64,000 nucleotides of DNA, from assembly GCA_910578555.1 (NCBI GenBank), contig CAJTPS010000002.1, forward strand, positions 187,880 to 251,879. The letters are read 5' to 3'. The DNA comes from an uncultured Lachnospiraceae bacterium. Its GTDB lineage: Bacteria; Bacillota; Clostridia; Lachnospirales; Lachnospiraceae. This document shows, in pieces, positions 1 to 8,319 of the stretch. Position numbers and translations under genes: made by a program. The notes below the pieces were generated by a model. It saw nothing but the letters and a program-made list of their open reading frames with translations, searched no databases and was not told where the DNA came from. The number at the start of each line of letters is the position of its first letter. The stretch's first letter is position 1.

Positions 1-506
1 ACAGTAATATAATCGAAGATTTATCTTATTACGGGCTTAATGAGAAGAAGTCAGATGAAAAGTTTATACCAAAGGATTATTTATATTCAAACATAGACGA
101 TAGACTGGAAATTCTTAGGGGATTGTGCGATACAGACGGATATTTATGCAAAAATGATTTTGTGGATTATAGCACTTCATCAGAAAGACTTGCGAAAGAT
201 ATTGTTTCGCTTGTTTATTCTTTGGGCGGAAGAGCAACCATATCAGAAGGAAAATCCCATTATGTAAAAAACGGGATAAAAGTTGAGTGCAAGAAAAGAT
301 ATAGAGTTACGCTGACATTAAACGGGCTTTTTGTTCCTGTTTCTTCTAAAAAAAACATGAAGAAATACAAGAATGCAAAGAAGAAAAAGGTAACAAAAAG
401 ATTTATAGAAAAAATTGAGTATGTAAGGGATGATGAGTGCCAGTGCATAATGATTGACGACCCATGCCACTTATATGTTACTGATAATTATATCGTGACG
501 CACAAT
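1..506 (+). mobile_element. Intein, C-terminal part, with LAGLIDADG endonuclease
   Basis: Self-splicing protein element inside TerL. The visible part has a LAGLIDADG-type helix (residues ILRGLCDTDGYL, bases about 108-146) and a canonical intein C-terminus: CIMIDDPCHLYVTDNYIVTHN, with penultimate His, terminal Asn (504-506) and a Thr as +1 nucleophile. The spacing of these blocks is as in known endonuclease-bearing inteins. The N-terminal splicing block and the first LAGLIDADG helix lie outside the window. Confidence 0.9.
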
Positions 507-1796
507 ACGCAAATCGTTAAAATGGGCAACTTGTGGTTTGGTTCAAACCGTCCAGAACGGTCAAATTTATATTCTGCATATTCCGACAAGATAACGGGCG
601 GATTTTATGACGGAACAAACGAACTGATTACCGACCCAACCTATACATATGCTGAAATCTTTCCTAAAAATGTTGAGAAAAAGCCGATTACAGATGGGAA
701 AGACCTGACAATAGACCTTATCCGAAAGAAAACCTACCCAACATTCACCATGCGTTCTATCTACGGAACGTTGAACGGAGCGTGCGATTGTGACGGATTG
801 GGAATATATGACGACTTATTCAGTGGTATTGACGAAGCATTAAGCGAAGACAGACAGAGAACGGTATGGGGCAAGTTTGACAATAACTATATGCCAAGAA
901 TAAAGCCAGGGAAAGCAAAACTATTAGGGATAGGGACAAGATGGGCGCCAAAGGACGTGCAGGGGCGCAGGCTTGAACTTCTGAATAATGACCCTGACTA
1001 TGCAGACATACGGCATAGAGAAATTATAATACCAGCATTAAACGAAAACGGAGAAAGCAACTTCGATTACCCGTATAAATTAGGATATACAACGCTTGAT
1101 TATAAGCGCAGAATGGCTTCTTTTGAAAACAATGACGATATGGCTTCGTGGCTTGCGCAGTATCAGCAGGAACCGATTGAGCGAAAAGGTCAGATGTTCA
1201 ATGTTGATAACATGAATTTCTTCAAACCGCAGGAAATCGAAGGAATAAGGCCAGATAGAATATTTGCAGCAAATGACCCAGCTTATGGAGGCGGCGACTT
1301 TGTATCAATGCCTATCTGCTATGAAATAAACGGAAATCATTATGTGGTTGATGCGGTTTACAATGATGGAGAGAAAGATATTACAATTCCAGAAGTTACA
1401 AGCAGAATGGAAGGCCATTTAGATAAATTCCCAAAGAAAACAGCAGAAGTGCATTTCGAGGAAACAAAGACTACAGACGGATATCGGAAAGACTGTGAAA
1501 AGATATGGCAAGAAGACGGATATCCAATAAACACGACCCATGACCCGGCGGACAATCAAAACGCAAAAATGGACAGGATAAAAAATCATGCACCGGATAT
1601 AAGAAAGCTGTATTTTTTGGATATGAAATATCAAAGCAAGGAATACAGAAAGTATTTTCAAAACATTCTATCCTGCACATACGAGGGGAAAATGAAACAT
1701 GATGACGGAATTGATTCTACGGCGCAGCTTTGCGATATGATTTATGGAAATAAGCGTAAAAACCGTAAAACAATTATAATGCCAAGCCCAATCTAA
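1..1796 (+). CDS. terL: Terminase large subunit, 5'-partial, interrupted by an intein
   Basis: Motor and nuclease that packages phage DNA into the prohead. The frame is open from the first base of the window, so the start lies upstream. Codons up to 506 belong to an intein; the C-extein begins at Thr (507-509) and supplies about 429 residues. Visible motifs are a Walker-B-like IYDDLFSG, the ATPase coupling segment GIGTRW, and the nuclease acidic residues in ANDPAYGGGDF, VHFEE and HDDGIDS. The first C-extein residues (TQIVKMGNLWFGSN) match what normally follows the Walker A lysine, so the intein probably splits the GKT motif. An in-frame TTG at 123 is internal, not a start. A sigma-like gene follows 15 nt downstream. 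Confidence 0.93.
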   Translation, partial: SNIIEDLSYYGLNEKKSDEKFIPKDYLYSNIDDRLEILRGLCDTDGYLCKNDFVDYSTSSERLAKDIVSLVYSLGGRATISEGKSHYVKNGIKVECKKRYRVTLTLNGLFVPVSSKKNMKKYKNAKKKKVTKRFIEKIEYVRDDECQCIMIDDPCHLYVTDNYIVTHNTQIVKMGNLWFGSNRPERSNLYSAYSDKITGGFYDGTNELITDPTYTYAEIFPKNVEKKPITDGKDLTIDLIRKKTYPTFTMRSIYGTLNGACDCDGLGIYDDLFSGIDEALSEDRQRTVWGKFDNNYMPRIKPGKAKLLGIGTRWAPKDVQGRRLELLNNDPDYADIRHREIIIPALNENGESNFDYPYKLGYTTLDYKRRMASFENNDDMASWLAQYQQEPIERKGQMFNVDNMNFFKPQEIEGIRPDRIFAANDPAYGGGDFVSMPICYEINGNHYVVDAVYNDGEKDITIPEVTSRMEGHLDKFPKKTAEVHFEETKTTDGYRKDCEKIWQEDGYPINTTHDPADNQNAKMDRIKNHAPDIRKLYFLDMKYQSKEYRKYFQNILSCTYEGKMKHDDGIDSTAQLCDMIYGNKRKNRKTIIMPSPI

Positions 1797-1811
1797 AGGA
1801 GGATTACATAC

Positions 1812-2243
1812 ATGGTAAGCAAAGAAATCTTGATACAATATTCAGATTTGCAAGAGGAAATAAAGGAAGTGCGGCAAAGAATAGAGCAGACGGAACGACA
1901 GATTGAACGAATCGAAAGCGAAAAGACCGTATGTGACAAAGTTAGGGGAGGAGAAGGCGGTTTGCAATCATTCAAAATCGAAGGTTTCCCATATCCGGAA
2001 TACAGTCGGAAGAAAACATTGCTGTATTCCAGAAAAGCCACATTAACAAGCCTTGAAATGGAATTGCTTGAAACACTGAATAAAGTGGAGGAATTTATCG
2101 CAAGTGTTTCAGACAGCCGCATGAGGAGGATTATCAATCTGCGGTTCATTGAAAATCTTTCGTGGAACAAAGTTGCTGACCGTATCGGTGGAGGAAATAC
2201 GGAAGATAGTGTTAAGAAAGCATTTTATAGGTTCATGTCTTAA
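1812..2243 (+). CDS. Sigma-70 region-4-like phage late regulator (DUF1492-type)
   Basis: 143 residues. The N-terminal half is a heptad-rich helix (residues 8-40). The C-terminus (SDSRMRRIINLRFIENLSW, then KVADRIG) is a sigma region 4 / helix-turn-helix of the kind found in small Firmicutes phage proteins next to the terminase, which are thought to activate late transcription. AGGAGG lies 9 nt before the ATG. It overlaps nothing and is followed directly by a promoter-like region with repeated TGTCC boxes, which could be its own target (inference). Family assignment is by pattern only. Confidence 0.75.
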   Translation: MVSKEILIQYSDLQEEIKEVRQRIEQTERQIERIESEKTVCDKVRGGEGGLQSFKIEGFPYPEYSRKKTLLYSRKATLTSLEMELLETLNKVEEFIASVSDSRMRRIINLRFIENLSWNKVADRIGGGNTEDSVKKAFYRFMS

Positions 2244-2245
2244 AG

Positions 2246-2279
2246 TTGTCCTATATGTCCCGAAAATTTATGATATAGT
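2246..2279 (+). promoter_or_regulatory. Probable late promoter with TGTCC direct repeats
   Basis: Two TGTCC boxes (2247-2251 and 2256-2260, 9 bp apart) sit upstream of a TATAGT -10 box (2274-2279). No good -35 hexamer exists at 17 bp, so an activator binding the repeats is likely. Immediately downstream is a 7-bp perfect hairpin (2285-2301) near the expected transcription start. The sigma-like gene just upstream is the obvious candidate activator. Confidence 0.5.
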
Positions 2280-2332
2280 CATAATTGAGATGAAATCTCA
2301 ACAAAGTTTTCCATTGACAAAATCCCAAACCG

Positions 2333-2362
2333 AAAAGCATCGTCCAAAATGGCGGTGCTTTT
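2333..2362 (+). terminator. Stem-loop with U-tract upstream of a small gene
   Basis: 12-bp stem (2333-2344 with 2351-2362, two G.U pairs), loop CAAAAT, followed by T-rich sequence. It has the shape of an intrinsic terminator but lies between the probable late promoter and the genes it should serve, so it may attenuate or mark a processing site. Confidence 0.55.
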
Positions 2363-2384
2363 TGTGTGGAAAGAGGAGAAAATT

Positions 2385-2618
2385 ATGGATTTTGCGGCAG
2401 ACTTAAATAACAAAGTTAAAAAGATGAAACATGATTTGCGGTTTGGAGTTAAACCAAAAGACTGCAAGCATTGTTACGGAGCAAGTACAGGGGTTATGGG
2501 CGTTCATTATTCTTGCGATTGCAAGAAAAGCAAAATGCAACAAAGCTACCCGCTTATAATGTGTCCGCAAGATTGTGAATTTTATGAAAAAGAAGACAAC
2601 GCAACTACCGAGCAATAA
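2385..2618 (+). CDS. Small cysteine-rich protein
   Basis: 77 residues with a CKHC pair and further Cys/His residues (HYSCDCKK, CPQDCEF) that could bind zinc. The ATG at 2385 is chosen because AAGAGGAGAA precedes it by 4-8 nt; the longer reading from 2349 has no ribosome site. Function unknown; it lies between the late promoter and the portal gene. Confidence 0.6.
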   Translation: MDFAADLNNKVKKMKHDLRFGVKPKDCKHCYGASTGVMGVHYSCDCKKSKMQQSYPLIMCPQDCEFYEKEDNATTEQ

Positions 2619-2629
2619 TCGGCTGTTGC
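2601..2629 (+). terminator. Stem-loop at the end of the small Cys-rich gene
   Basis: GCAAC and CCGA pair with TCGG and GTTGC around a 7-nt loop, with a two-base internal mismatch, followed by TTTTATTTT. It is terminator-shaped and sits right before the next ribosome site. Confidence 0.55.
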
Positions 2630-2649
2630 TTTTATTTTGGAGATTGAGC

Positions 2650-2850
2650 ATGAAGAAATATAAAACAGTTGATATTCATTGCCCTATATGCGGGCGGTAT
2701 GTCGGGCAATATGACGGGCGGTCAACATCAAACTATATCGCAAGGTGCAACAAGTGCAGAAAACGCATTGTTTATCACATTGATACGTGCGAAACAGAGG
2801 TTAAGGACATTCCAATGCGTAATTGTAGTAGCGGAATGACTTTTATTTAG
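2650..2850 (+). CDS. Com-like zinc-finger protein
   Basis: 66 residues with two CxxC knuckles (HCPICG and ARCNKC) spaced as in the Mu Com family of small zinc-binding nucleic-acid regulators. GGAG stands 8 nt before the ATG at 2650; the longer in-frame start at 2575 lies inside the previous gene. It directly precedes the portal gene by 13 nt. Family resemblance only. Confidence 0.65.
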   Translation: MKKYKTVDIHCPICGRYVGQYDGRSTSNYIARCNKCRKRIVYHIDTCETEVKDIPMRNCSSGMTFI

Positions 2851-2863
2851 AGGTGGTGATTAA

Positions 2864-4423
2864 ATGCAAATAGGCAGATTGGAAATCTTTACAGATGAGC
2901 CGGAAATCACAGAGAAAAATGTAATAAGGGTTTTAAGGAACGCACTGCCAAAGCATTTAATCAATGCCACACGGTGCGATTTTTTATTGAATTATGAAGC
3001 CGGAGAACAGCCACTGCAAAGGATAAAGACATATCGAAAAGACATCAATATCGAAGTATCAGACAATCTCGCAAACGAGATAACCGAGTTTAAACTTGGT
3101 TTTAACTGGGGCAATCCCATTACGCTTGTTCAACGAGGAGAACAGGATAGCGGTAAGCAAAACGAAACAAAGCCGATTTCTCTTTTGAATGAATGTTACA
3201 GAGCAGAAAAACACGAAGCAAAAACACAACAACTTGCAAGATTTGTGGAAATATGCGGAATTGGATTTACATACATTGACATTAATACAGAATACCAAGA
3301 CGGAGATAGCTATTTTACTCTGAATGTACTTGACCCACGGACAACCTTTATAATCAAGTCAGGTTATTATGTAGACCACAGACCAATGCTTGCGGTATCG
3401 TACCGAGAAGATGAAATGGGAAATAGATATTTTACCTGCTTCACAAAACAGCAAAGATTTGAAATCTCCGGCGCACTGAAAATAAAAAACGGGAAAATAC
3501 AAAAAGATGATAATGGAGAGCAAATCACAAATTGGTTTGAAAGGGAGCGAAGCGGAGAAACTAACCCACTCGGGATTATTCCAATCGTTGAGTGGATAAG
3601 GAGCTACGACCGTATGGGGTGTTTTGAAAGGCAGATACCAGAAATGGATGCTCTAAATATTGCAGTTTCAGACTTCTTTAATGACGTGGATCAAAATTGC
3701 CAAGCAATCTTCCACGCAAACGACATCGAGTTTCCAAAAGATGAGCAGGGAGATGAACAGCACCCAAAAACAAATGATTGGGTGGTAACAAACACAACGC
3801 AGGACGGAAAAACACCTTTTATCAATCCTATTGCGATTGCCTATGATTACAATGGTATGCTGAACCAGTTTGCATTCCGGACAAGTCGAATTAAGGAAAA
3901 GTGCAACGTTCCGAGCAGAAACGATAATTCAGGCGGATCAACTGGAATAGCAATGTCTGACGCTACAGGTTGGACAAATGCGGAAGTGGAAGCAGGACGG
4001 CAGGATTTAATCAAAGACAGTTGCAAAATGGAGGAAGTAAAGGTTGCACTTTCCGCAATTAAAAAAAGCCCCTATGTTCCGTCTGATAGCCCGCTGCTTG
4101 ACCTTAGATACTCTGATACAAAAGCAAACATCAGCAGGCAGAAAAATTATGAAATGGCAAGCAAGATAAACACATACGCAACAGGCGTGTCACATGGGCT
4201 TGCACCAGAACACATGATACCAGCAATCAACTTCTTTCCTGATCCACAACAAGTTATCTCAGATAGTAAGCCATTTATTGAAAGATATCTTAAAAGCGCA
4301 TTTAACGAGCAAAGCAATACTTCTAATACTGATTTGGAGAAAAAGCCGAATGCTGATCGTTTAGAGCAAGATTATAGCGATCAGATAGGAAATTCTCCAA
4401 TGCTTGACAGCGATAGGAGTTGA
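2864..4423 (+). CDS. Portal protein, SPP1 gp6-like
   Basis: 519 residues, the usual size of SPP1-type portals, which form the dodecameric DNA gate at one capsid vertex. Typical features are the N-terminal segment with YRKDINIEVSDNLANEI and FKLGFNWGNPI, the wing region with NPLGIIPIVEW, and the stem/crown region after residue 260 (MDALNIAVSDFFNDVDQNC). Ribosome site GAGGTGG lies before the ATG. The gene order portal, minor head, scaffold, capsid is standard. Confidence 0.92.
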   Translation: MQIGRLEIFTDEPEITEKNVIRVLRNALPKHLINATRCDFLLNYEAGEQPLQRIKTYRKDINIEVSDNLANEITEFKLGFNWGNPITLVQRGEQDSGKQNETKPISLLNECYRAEKHEAKTQQLARFVEICGIGFTYIDINTEYQDGDSYFTLNVLDPRTTFIIKSGYYVDHRPMLAVSYREDEMGNRYFTCFTKQQRFEISGALKIKNGKIQKDDNGEQITNWFERERSGETNPLGIIPIVEWIRSYDRMGCFERQIPEMDALNIAVSDFFNDVDQNCQAIFHANDIEFPKDEQGDEQHPKTNDWVVTNTTQDGKTPFINPIAIAYDYNGMLNQFAFRTSRIKEKCNVPSRNDNSGGSTGIAMSDATGWTNAEVEAGRQDLIKDSCKMEEVKVALSAIKKSPYVPSDSPLLDLRYSDTKANISRQKNYEMASKINTYATGVSHGLAPEHMIPAINFFPDPQQVISDSKPFIERYLKSAFNEQSNTSNTDLEKKPNADRLEQDYSDQIGNSPMLDSDRS

Positions 4424-4429
4424 TAAAAT

Positions 4430-5053
4430 GTGAGAGAAATTGATGAGTTAAACGACTTTTCGGAAGATGAGATATTAGACATAGATGCCTATTTTGACGA
4501 AATGGAACTTTCAGAAGAGGGAAAGGAAGAAAGAAAGAAATTTGCAAAGGGAATGAAAGAAAACATGCTTTTTCTTTTCTCACTTTTTCTTGTGATGAAA
4601 GAAAAAAGTTATATAGATAAGCGGTTTATCGTATCGCAGATACAGTCGAGATATTCGGACTTGGTTGTTGAATATATAAAAATTGACAAATACATTGAAG
4701 AACACATAAAAGAATTTTCAGAAGAAACCGTAGATACAACGCTTAGGCACATTGACGAAGAATTTTATCTTTCGGAAGACAGGAGCGTACTTATATCTGT
4801 CAACGAAGCAAACAGTTCGCTGAATTACAAAGATTTTGCAAATGCAATAGAAGACGGAAAAACAGAAAAGCAATGGATAACAGAAAAAGACCAAAAAGTA
4901 AGGAAAACACACAAAAGGTTAGACAGTATGATAATTCCAATAGAAGATACGTTCGTTGTTGGAAATACGCTCATGCGATTCCCGCACGACACTTTTTATG
5001 GAATTGATTACAAAGAACTTTCGAATTGCCGCTGTACGGTGCGGTACATTTAA
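4430..5053 (+). CDS. Minor head / head morphogenesis protein, Mu F (SPP1 gp7)-like
   Basis: 207 residues starting at GTG 4430, with AGGAG 9 nt upstream. The C-terminal block has the family signature (KQWITEKDQKVRKTH, then the phrase FPHDTFYGIDYKELSNCRC), typical of phage Mu F domain proteins that join the capsid to the portal or to ejected DNA. It is shorter than many family members, with a variable acidic N-terminus. Confidence 0.85.
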   Translation: MREIDELNDFSEDEILDIDAYFDEMELSEEGKEERKKFAKGMKENMLFLFSLFLVMKEKSYIDKRFIVSQIQSRYSDLVVEYIKIDKYIEEHIKEFSEETVDTTLRHIDEEFYLSEDRSVLISVNEANSSLNYKDFANAIEDGKTEKQWITEKDQKVRKTHKRLDSMIIPIEDTFVVGNTLMRFPHDTFYGIDYKELSNCRCTVRYI

Positions 5054-5075
5054 AAATTAAATGTTTTCAGAAATT

Positions 5076-5101
5076 AAGCACATGGAGAAATCTGTGTGCT
5101 T
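5076..5101 (+). terminator. Stem-loop with U-tract before the scaffold gene
   Basis: AAGCACA (5076-5082) pairs with TGTGCTT (5095-5101) and is followed by TTATTTT; a second small hairpin (GCGCT/AGCGC) follows. It lies in the 165-nt gap between minor head and scaffold genes, so it probably modulates rather than ends late transcription. Confidence 0.5.
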
Positions 5102-5218
5102 TTATTTTGCGCTAGGGACAGCGCAATACAAGTTTCGCAAAACGATAGGGAAATCGAAAATCGCAAACCAAAAAATATTGTGAGGGAACACATTAAAACG
5201 CAGAAAGAGGTAAGAAGA

Positions 5219-5893
5219 ATGAGTAAAGAAAGCAGAAAAATCCCAATGAACCTACAGTTTTTTGCAGAGCCAGGAGAGCCAGACGGACAGCAGACGCCGC
5301 CAACAGATGACGGGAAAGAGCCGGACGGACAGCAGACACCGCCAACAGATGACGGGAAAGAGCCGGACGGACAGCAGACGCCGCCAACAGATGACGGGAA
5401 AGAGCCTACTGTTCAGGAACTTATGATAGAACTCGCAAAAGTAAAGAGAGCGCAGGAAAAGGCGGCGAGTGAGGCGGCAGAGTACAAAAAAAAGTACAAT
5501 GCAAAACTCTCTGAAAAAGAAAAGGCAGATGAGGAAAAAGCAAGGATTGAAGCGGAAAAAGATGAGCAATTCCAACAGCTTGTAAGGGAAAACAAGATTA
5601 ACAAGCTGGAAAAAAGTTACCTTTCTCTTGGCTATACCGCAGACGAAGCTTCCAAAATGGCGGTTGCAGAGGTTGATGAAGATTTAGAAGCAAAGTTGAA
5701 AATTCAGCTTGCCGTGAAGAAAAGATGGGAAAAGGAGCAGCAGGCAGAGTTTTATAAGTCCAGGCCAGAGTTGAATGCAGGAGTAGGCGACAAACAGCTT
5801 ACCAAAGAACAGTTCGACAATATGGGGCTGGCAGAAAAATCAAAACTTTATAACGAAAACAAAGCGGAATATGACCGCTTGATGGGAATGTAA
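5219..5893 (+). CDS. Capsid scaffolding protein
   Basis: 224 residues. The MNLQFFAE N-terminus is characteristic of phage scaffolds encoded just before the capsid gene. Residues 20-61 are three 14-residue repeats (EPDGQQTPPTDDGK). Residues 65-150 are a charged coiled coil (AKVKRAQEKAASEAAEYKKK and on), and the C-terminus is the conserved capsid-contacting tail. ATG 5219 is chosen for this N-terminus and the upstream AAGAGGTAAGAAG; a longer reading from 5096 runs into the hairpin region. Confidence 0.9.
   Translation: MSKESRKIPMNLQFFAEPGEPDGQQTPPTDDGKEPDGQQTPPTDDGKEPDGQQTPPTDDGKEPTVQELMIELAKVKRAQEKAASEAAEYKKKYNAKLSEKEKADEEKARIEAEKDEQFQQLVRENKINKLEKSYLSLGYTADEASKMAVAEVDEDLEAKLKIQLAVKKRWEKEQQAEFYKSRPELNAGVGDKQLTKEQFDNMGLAEKSKLYNENKAEYDRLMGM
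5276..5401 (+). repeat. Three tandem 42-bp repeats in the scaffold gene
   Basis: Units 5276-5317, 5318-5359 and 5360-5401 are nearly identical and encode EPDGQQTPPTDDGK three times. The period keeps the frame, so copy number can change without breaking the gene. Confidence 0.95.
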
Positions 5894-5908
5894 GGAGGAT
5901 ATTTAAAA

Positions 5909-6745
5909 ATGGCAAAAACATCAAATACAACATTACTGGAGGATTTGTTCGTGCCGCAGGTCGTGGCGGACGTGATTGACAAGAAACTGATTGACGCAAT
6001 CCGGTTTTCTCCATTGGCAAAGATTGACATGACGCTTGTTGGCAGAGATGGTGACGAATTAACCATGCCAGCATATGATTACATCGGAATGGCAGAAGAT
6101 GTGGCAGAAGGGGCGGACATCCCGATTAAGAAATTAAACCAGACCACGGAGAAAGTAAAGGTTTCCAAAATAGGTCTTGGTGTGCAGTTTACGGACGAGG
6201 CTCTTTTGTCTGGTAATGCGAATGACATTGCAGAAGAAGCCGCAATGCAGATTGTAACGGCAATCAATGACAAGGTGGAGGACAAGCTAATTAAGGCTAT
6301 GTCAACCACGACAACATTATCATCTACCGCCACTGGAACAGATGGGGCAAGCGATGTAGCAAAAGCTCTTATGCTTTTTGGAGAGGATATTGATGGGCAG
6401 AAAGTTCTTGTTGTTCCGCCGTCATTTTATGAGAAGCTATTAAATTCTAAAGGCTGGATTCCAAACACCGAACTTGGAGCAGAAATCATTATTAAGGGTA
6501 CTGTCGGTGCGGTTTATGGCACACAGATTATCATTTCCAACAGACTTACAGCGTTGAATGAAGCATACATCATGAAGCCAGGCGCATTGGCAATCGCAAT
6601 GAAGCGAAATACTCTCGTTGAGTTTGACCGAGACAAAATCGACCAGACCAACTATATTCTTGGTTCCAAGATTTTTGCGCCATACGTCTATGACAAGTCC
6701 AAGATTATCAAAATGGCACTTGGCGGCGGTTCGACAGGAGCGTAG
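5909..6745 (+). CDS. Major capsid protein, N4-gp56 / HK97-fold type
   Basis: 278 residues; the structural subunit of the icosahedral head. The N-terminus (VPQVVADVIDKKLIDAIRFS) and the E-loop-like region with GDELTMPAYDYIG and the phrase EGADIPIKKLNQT are typical of N4-gp56-family capsid proteins common in Firmicutes phages. AAGGAGG lies 11 nt before the ATG, right after the scaffold stop. Confidence 0.92.
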   Translation: MAKTSNTTLLEDLFVPQVVADVIDKKLIDAIRFSPLAKIDMTLVGRDGDELTMPAYDYIGMAEDVAEGADIPIKKLNQTTEKVKVSKIGLGVQFTDEALLSGNANDIAEEAAMQIVTAINDKVEDKLIKAMSTTTTLSSTATGTDGASDVAKALMLFGEDIDGQKVLVVPPSFYEKLLNSKGWIPNTELGAEIIIKGTVGAVYGTQIIISNRLTALNEAYIMKPGALAIAMKRNTLVEFDRDKIDQTNYILGSKIFAPYVYDKSKIIKMALGGGSTGA

Positions 6746-6756
6746 GAGGTAGTTCT

Positions 6757-7011
6757 ATGAGCATGATGATACATAGAAACAGGAAAAGGAAAAAGCAAAG
6801 GGAGATTTCTCGCGAAGAAAATCTTCCTTTTTCTGATTCTGATATTCAGTTTGAGGAAAGGGAAGAAGAACAGCAATACACCAAAACCGACATTCAGCGA
6901 ATGAATAAAGATGACCTTGTTTCCCTTGCGGTAGAAGTCGGGGTTGACGGAGCAGAAGAAATGAACGGGTCAGACCTTAAAAGGGAGCTAATAGAACATT
7001 TTGAACTGTAG
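6757..7011 (+). CDS. Small capsid-adjacent protein with Rho-N/SAP-like C-terminus
   Basis: 84 residues: a very basic N-terminus (HRNRKRKKQRE), an acidic middle, and a helix-extended-loop-helix-like C-terminus (DIQRMNKDDLVSLAVEVGVD and on) as in Rho N-terminal or HeH domains. GGAGG precedes the ATG. In many Firmicutes phages a protein of this kind lies between the capsid and first connector genes; role unknown. Confidence 0.65.
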   Translation: MSMMIHRNRKRKKQREISREENLPFSDSDIQFEEREEEQQYTKTDIQRMNKDDLVSLAVEVGVDGAEEMNGSDLKRELIEHFEL

Positions 7012-7023
7012 GAGGTGGGCGGC

Positions 7024-7359
7024 ATGCTGACCTTAGAATATGAAATATTGGAAGACTTAACAGAAGAATTGTCCGCAACAGACCCAAAATTCAAGCCTGA
7101 ATTTATAAAGCCAAAAATAAAAAATGCAATCCGGGAGGTGAGACGGGCAAGGAACTACCCGAAATACTATACCGAAAGCATGATTGCAGAGGATTTGCAG
7201 AATTATTACTCGAACATTCGGGCATTGGCACTGTATGACTACAATTTAATCGGCGGAGAATTTCAGGAGAGTTATTCGGAAAACGGGAAATCTGGCTCTT
7301 TCGTTAATAGAAATTCCCTTTTTGCTGGAATTATCCCAATATCAAGAACAGGGAGGTAA
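7024..7359 (+). CDS. Head-tail connector (gp6/gp15-like adaptor)
   Basis: 111 residues, all-helical, with the conserved arrangement NAIREVRRARNYP followed by an aromatic-rich helix pair, typical of the adaptor ring protein that binds the portal. ATG 7024 is preferred to GTG 7015 because GGAGG (7011-7015) gives an 8-nt spacing. Confidence 0.75.
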   Translation: MLTLEYEILEDLTEELSATDPKFKPEFIKPKIKNAIREVRRARNYPKYYTESMIAEDLQNYYSNIRALALYDYNLIGGEFQESYSENGKSGSFVNRNSLFAGIIPISRTGR

Positions 7360-7363
7360 TAAA

Positions 7364-8197
7364 TTGAAATATCTTGAATTTGATGTAAAAAATATGGCAA
7401 TCAGCCGAACAGCAGGAGATAAAACCGCGCTTATCAGCGGCGCAGTTAATTATTTTGGACTGCACTTTAATTTTGATGATGAATTTGCAGAAATCCCAGG
7501 CACAAAATCGGTTGAGTTTTACAAAAACCGCAACAAAATCAGGGTTGACCTTGTAGATAACCAATGCGCAATTCCAAACGAGCTGTTGACCGACAAGGCA
7601 AACTTTGAAATACGTGTTGTCAGCGGAAACACAATCGGCACGACATGGCTTGGTGTAGGAATTACCGAAAGTGGAATTATCATGCCAGAGGAGCCAGAAG
7701 AAGAAGCGCCATCTGGGATGGAATATGTAAAGACAGCAAGCGGTGAAAATGCCGCACCATATCTTCGGGCAAGCACAAACGGTCTTGAATATTCTCAAAA
7801 TGGCGAAGACTGGAACAGTGGCGTATCAGGAGTGCCAGAAGTACCATCAAGACCAAAAGGTGCGGCATACCTTCGCAAAAACGGGGACTGGGTAAATGCA
7901 GAAGAATATCTTGCGGAAAACGGTGGAGAAACAAACGTTATTAATGAAGTGCAGGTTGACGGAACCGCCCTCCCAGTCACGGACAAATCAGTAAATATCG
8001 ACCTGTCCGCATATGCAAAAACATCCGACCTTGCAAGTGAATACGCTACAAAAACAGAGGTTGCGGCATTGCAGACCTTGACAGGAACAGTGGAAACAGT
8101 AACAGATATTGACTACAGCACAACGGATATATCAGATGTTATAACATCATACAATGCGTTACTTTCTGCATTGCGTGCAAGAGGGGTAATTGCATAA
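7364..8197 (+). CDS. BppU-N-like structural protein with fibre-like C-terminus
   Basis: 277 residues from TTG 7364 (GGGAGG 7 nt upstream). The N-terminus (YLEFDVKNMAISRTAGDK) is like the BppU_N module of baseplate upper proteins. The middle has short repeat-like phrases (AAPYLRASTNGLEYS and the related AAYLRKNGDW), and the C-terminus resembles a fibre linker (NIDLSAYAKTSDL). Its position among head-completion genes, rather than with the baseplate, is unusual; it could be a capsid decoration or collar fibre (inference). Confidence 0.6.
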   Translation: MKYLEFDVKNMAISRTAGDKTALISGAVNYFGLHFNFDDEFAEIPGTKSVEFYKNRNKIRVDLVDNQCAIPNELLTDKANFEIRVVSGNTIGTTWLGVGITESGIIMPEEPEEEAPSGMEYVKTASGENAAPYLRASTNGLEYSQNGEDWNSGVSGVPEVPSRPKGAAYLRKNGDWVNAEEYLAENGGETNVINEVQVDGTALPVTDKSVNIDLSAYAKTSDLASEYATKTEVAALQTLTGTVETVTDIDYSTTDISDVITSYNALLSALRARGVIA

Positions 8198-8222
8198 CAA
8201 GCAATTTTAGAAGATTGTGCGT

Positions 8223-8296
8223 GGCTGCCCTATTGCATTGCGGTAGGGCGGTTGCAGGGTATATGACAATAGGCGGTGGTGGGCAGTCATATAAAA
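8223..8296 (+). other. Two inverted repeats in the leader of the holin cassette
   Basis: GCCCTA/TAGGGC around 8227-8249 and TATATGAC/GTCATATA around 8261-8294 can form stem-loops in the 122-nt gap before the next gene. Neither has a clear U-tract. They may control translation or processing of the holin genes. Confidence 0.4.
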
Positions 8297-8319
8297 TTTG
8301 CGGAAAGGATTGAGCAAAT

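Noticed and set aside
260..448. Minus-strand frame in the intein
   Set aside because: Lies opposite conserved intein and LAGLIDADG coding sequence; no ribosome site.
123..506. Free-standing homing endonuclease starting at TTG 123
   Set aside because: The frame is open upstream to the window edge and ends in intein splicing residues continuous with TerL.
5276..5401. CRISPR-like repeats
   Set aside because: Tandem in-frame protein repeats without spacers.
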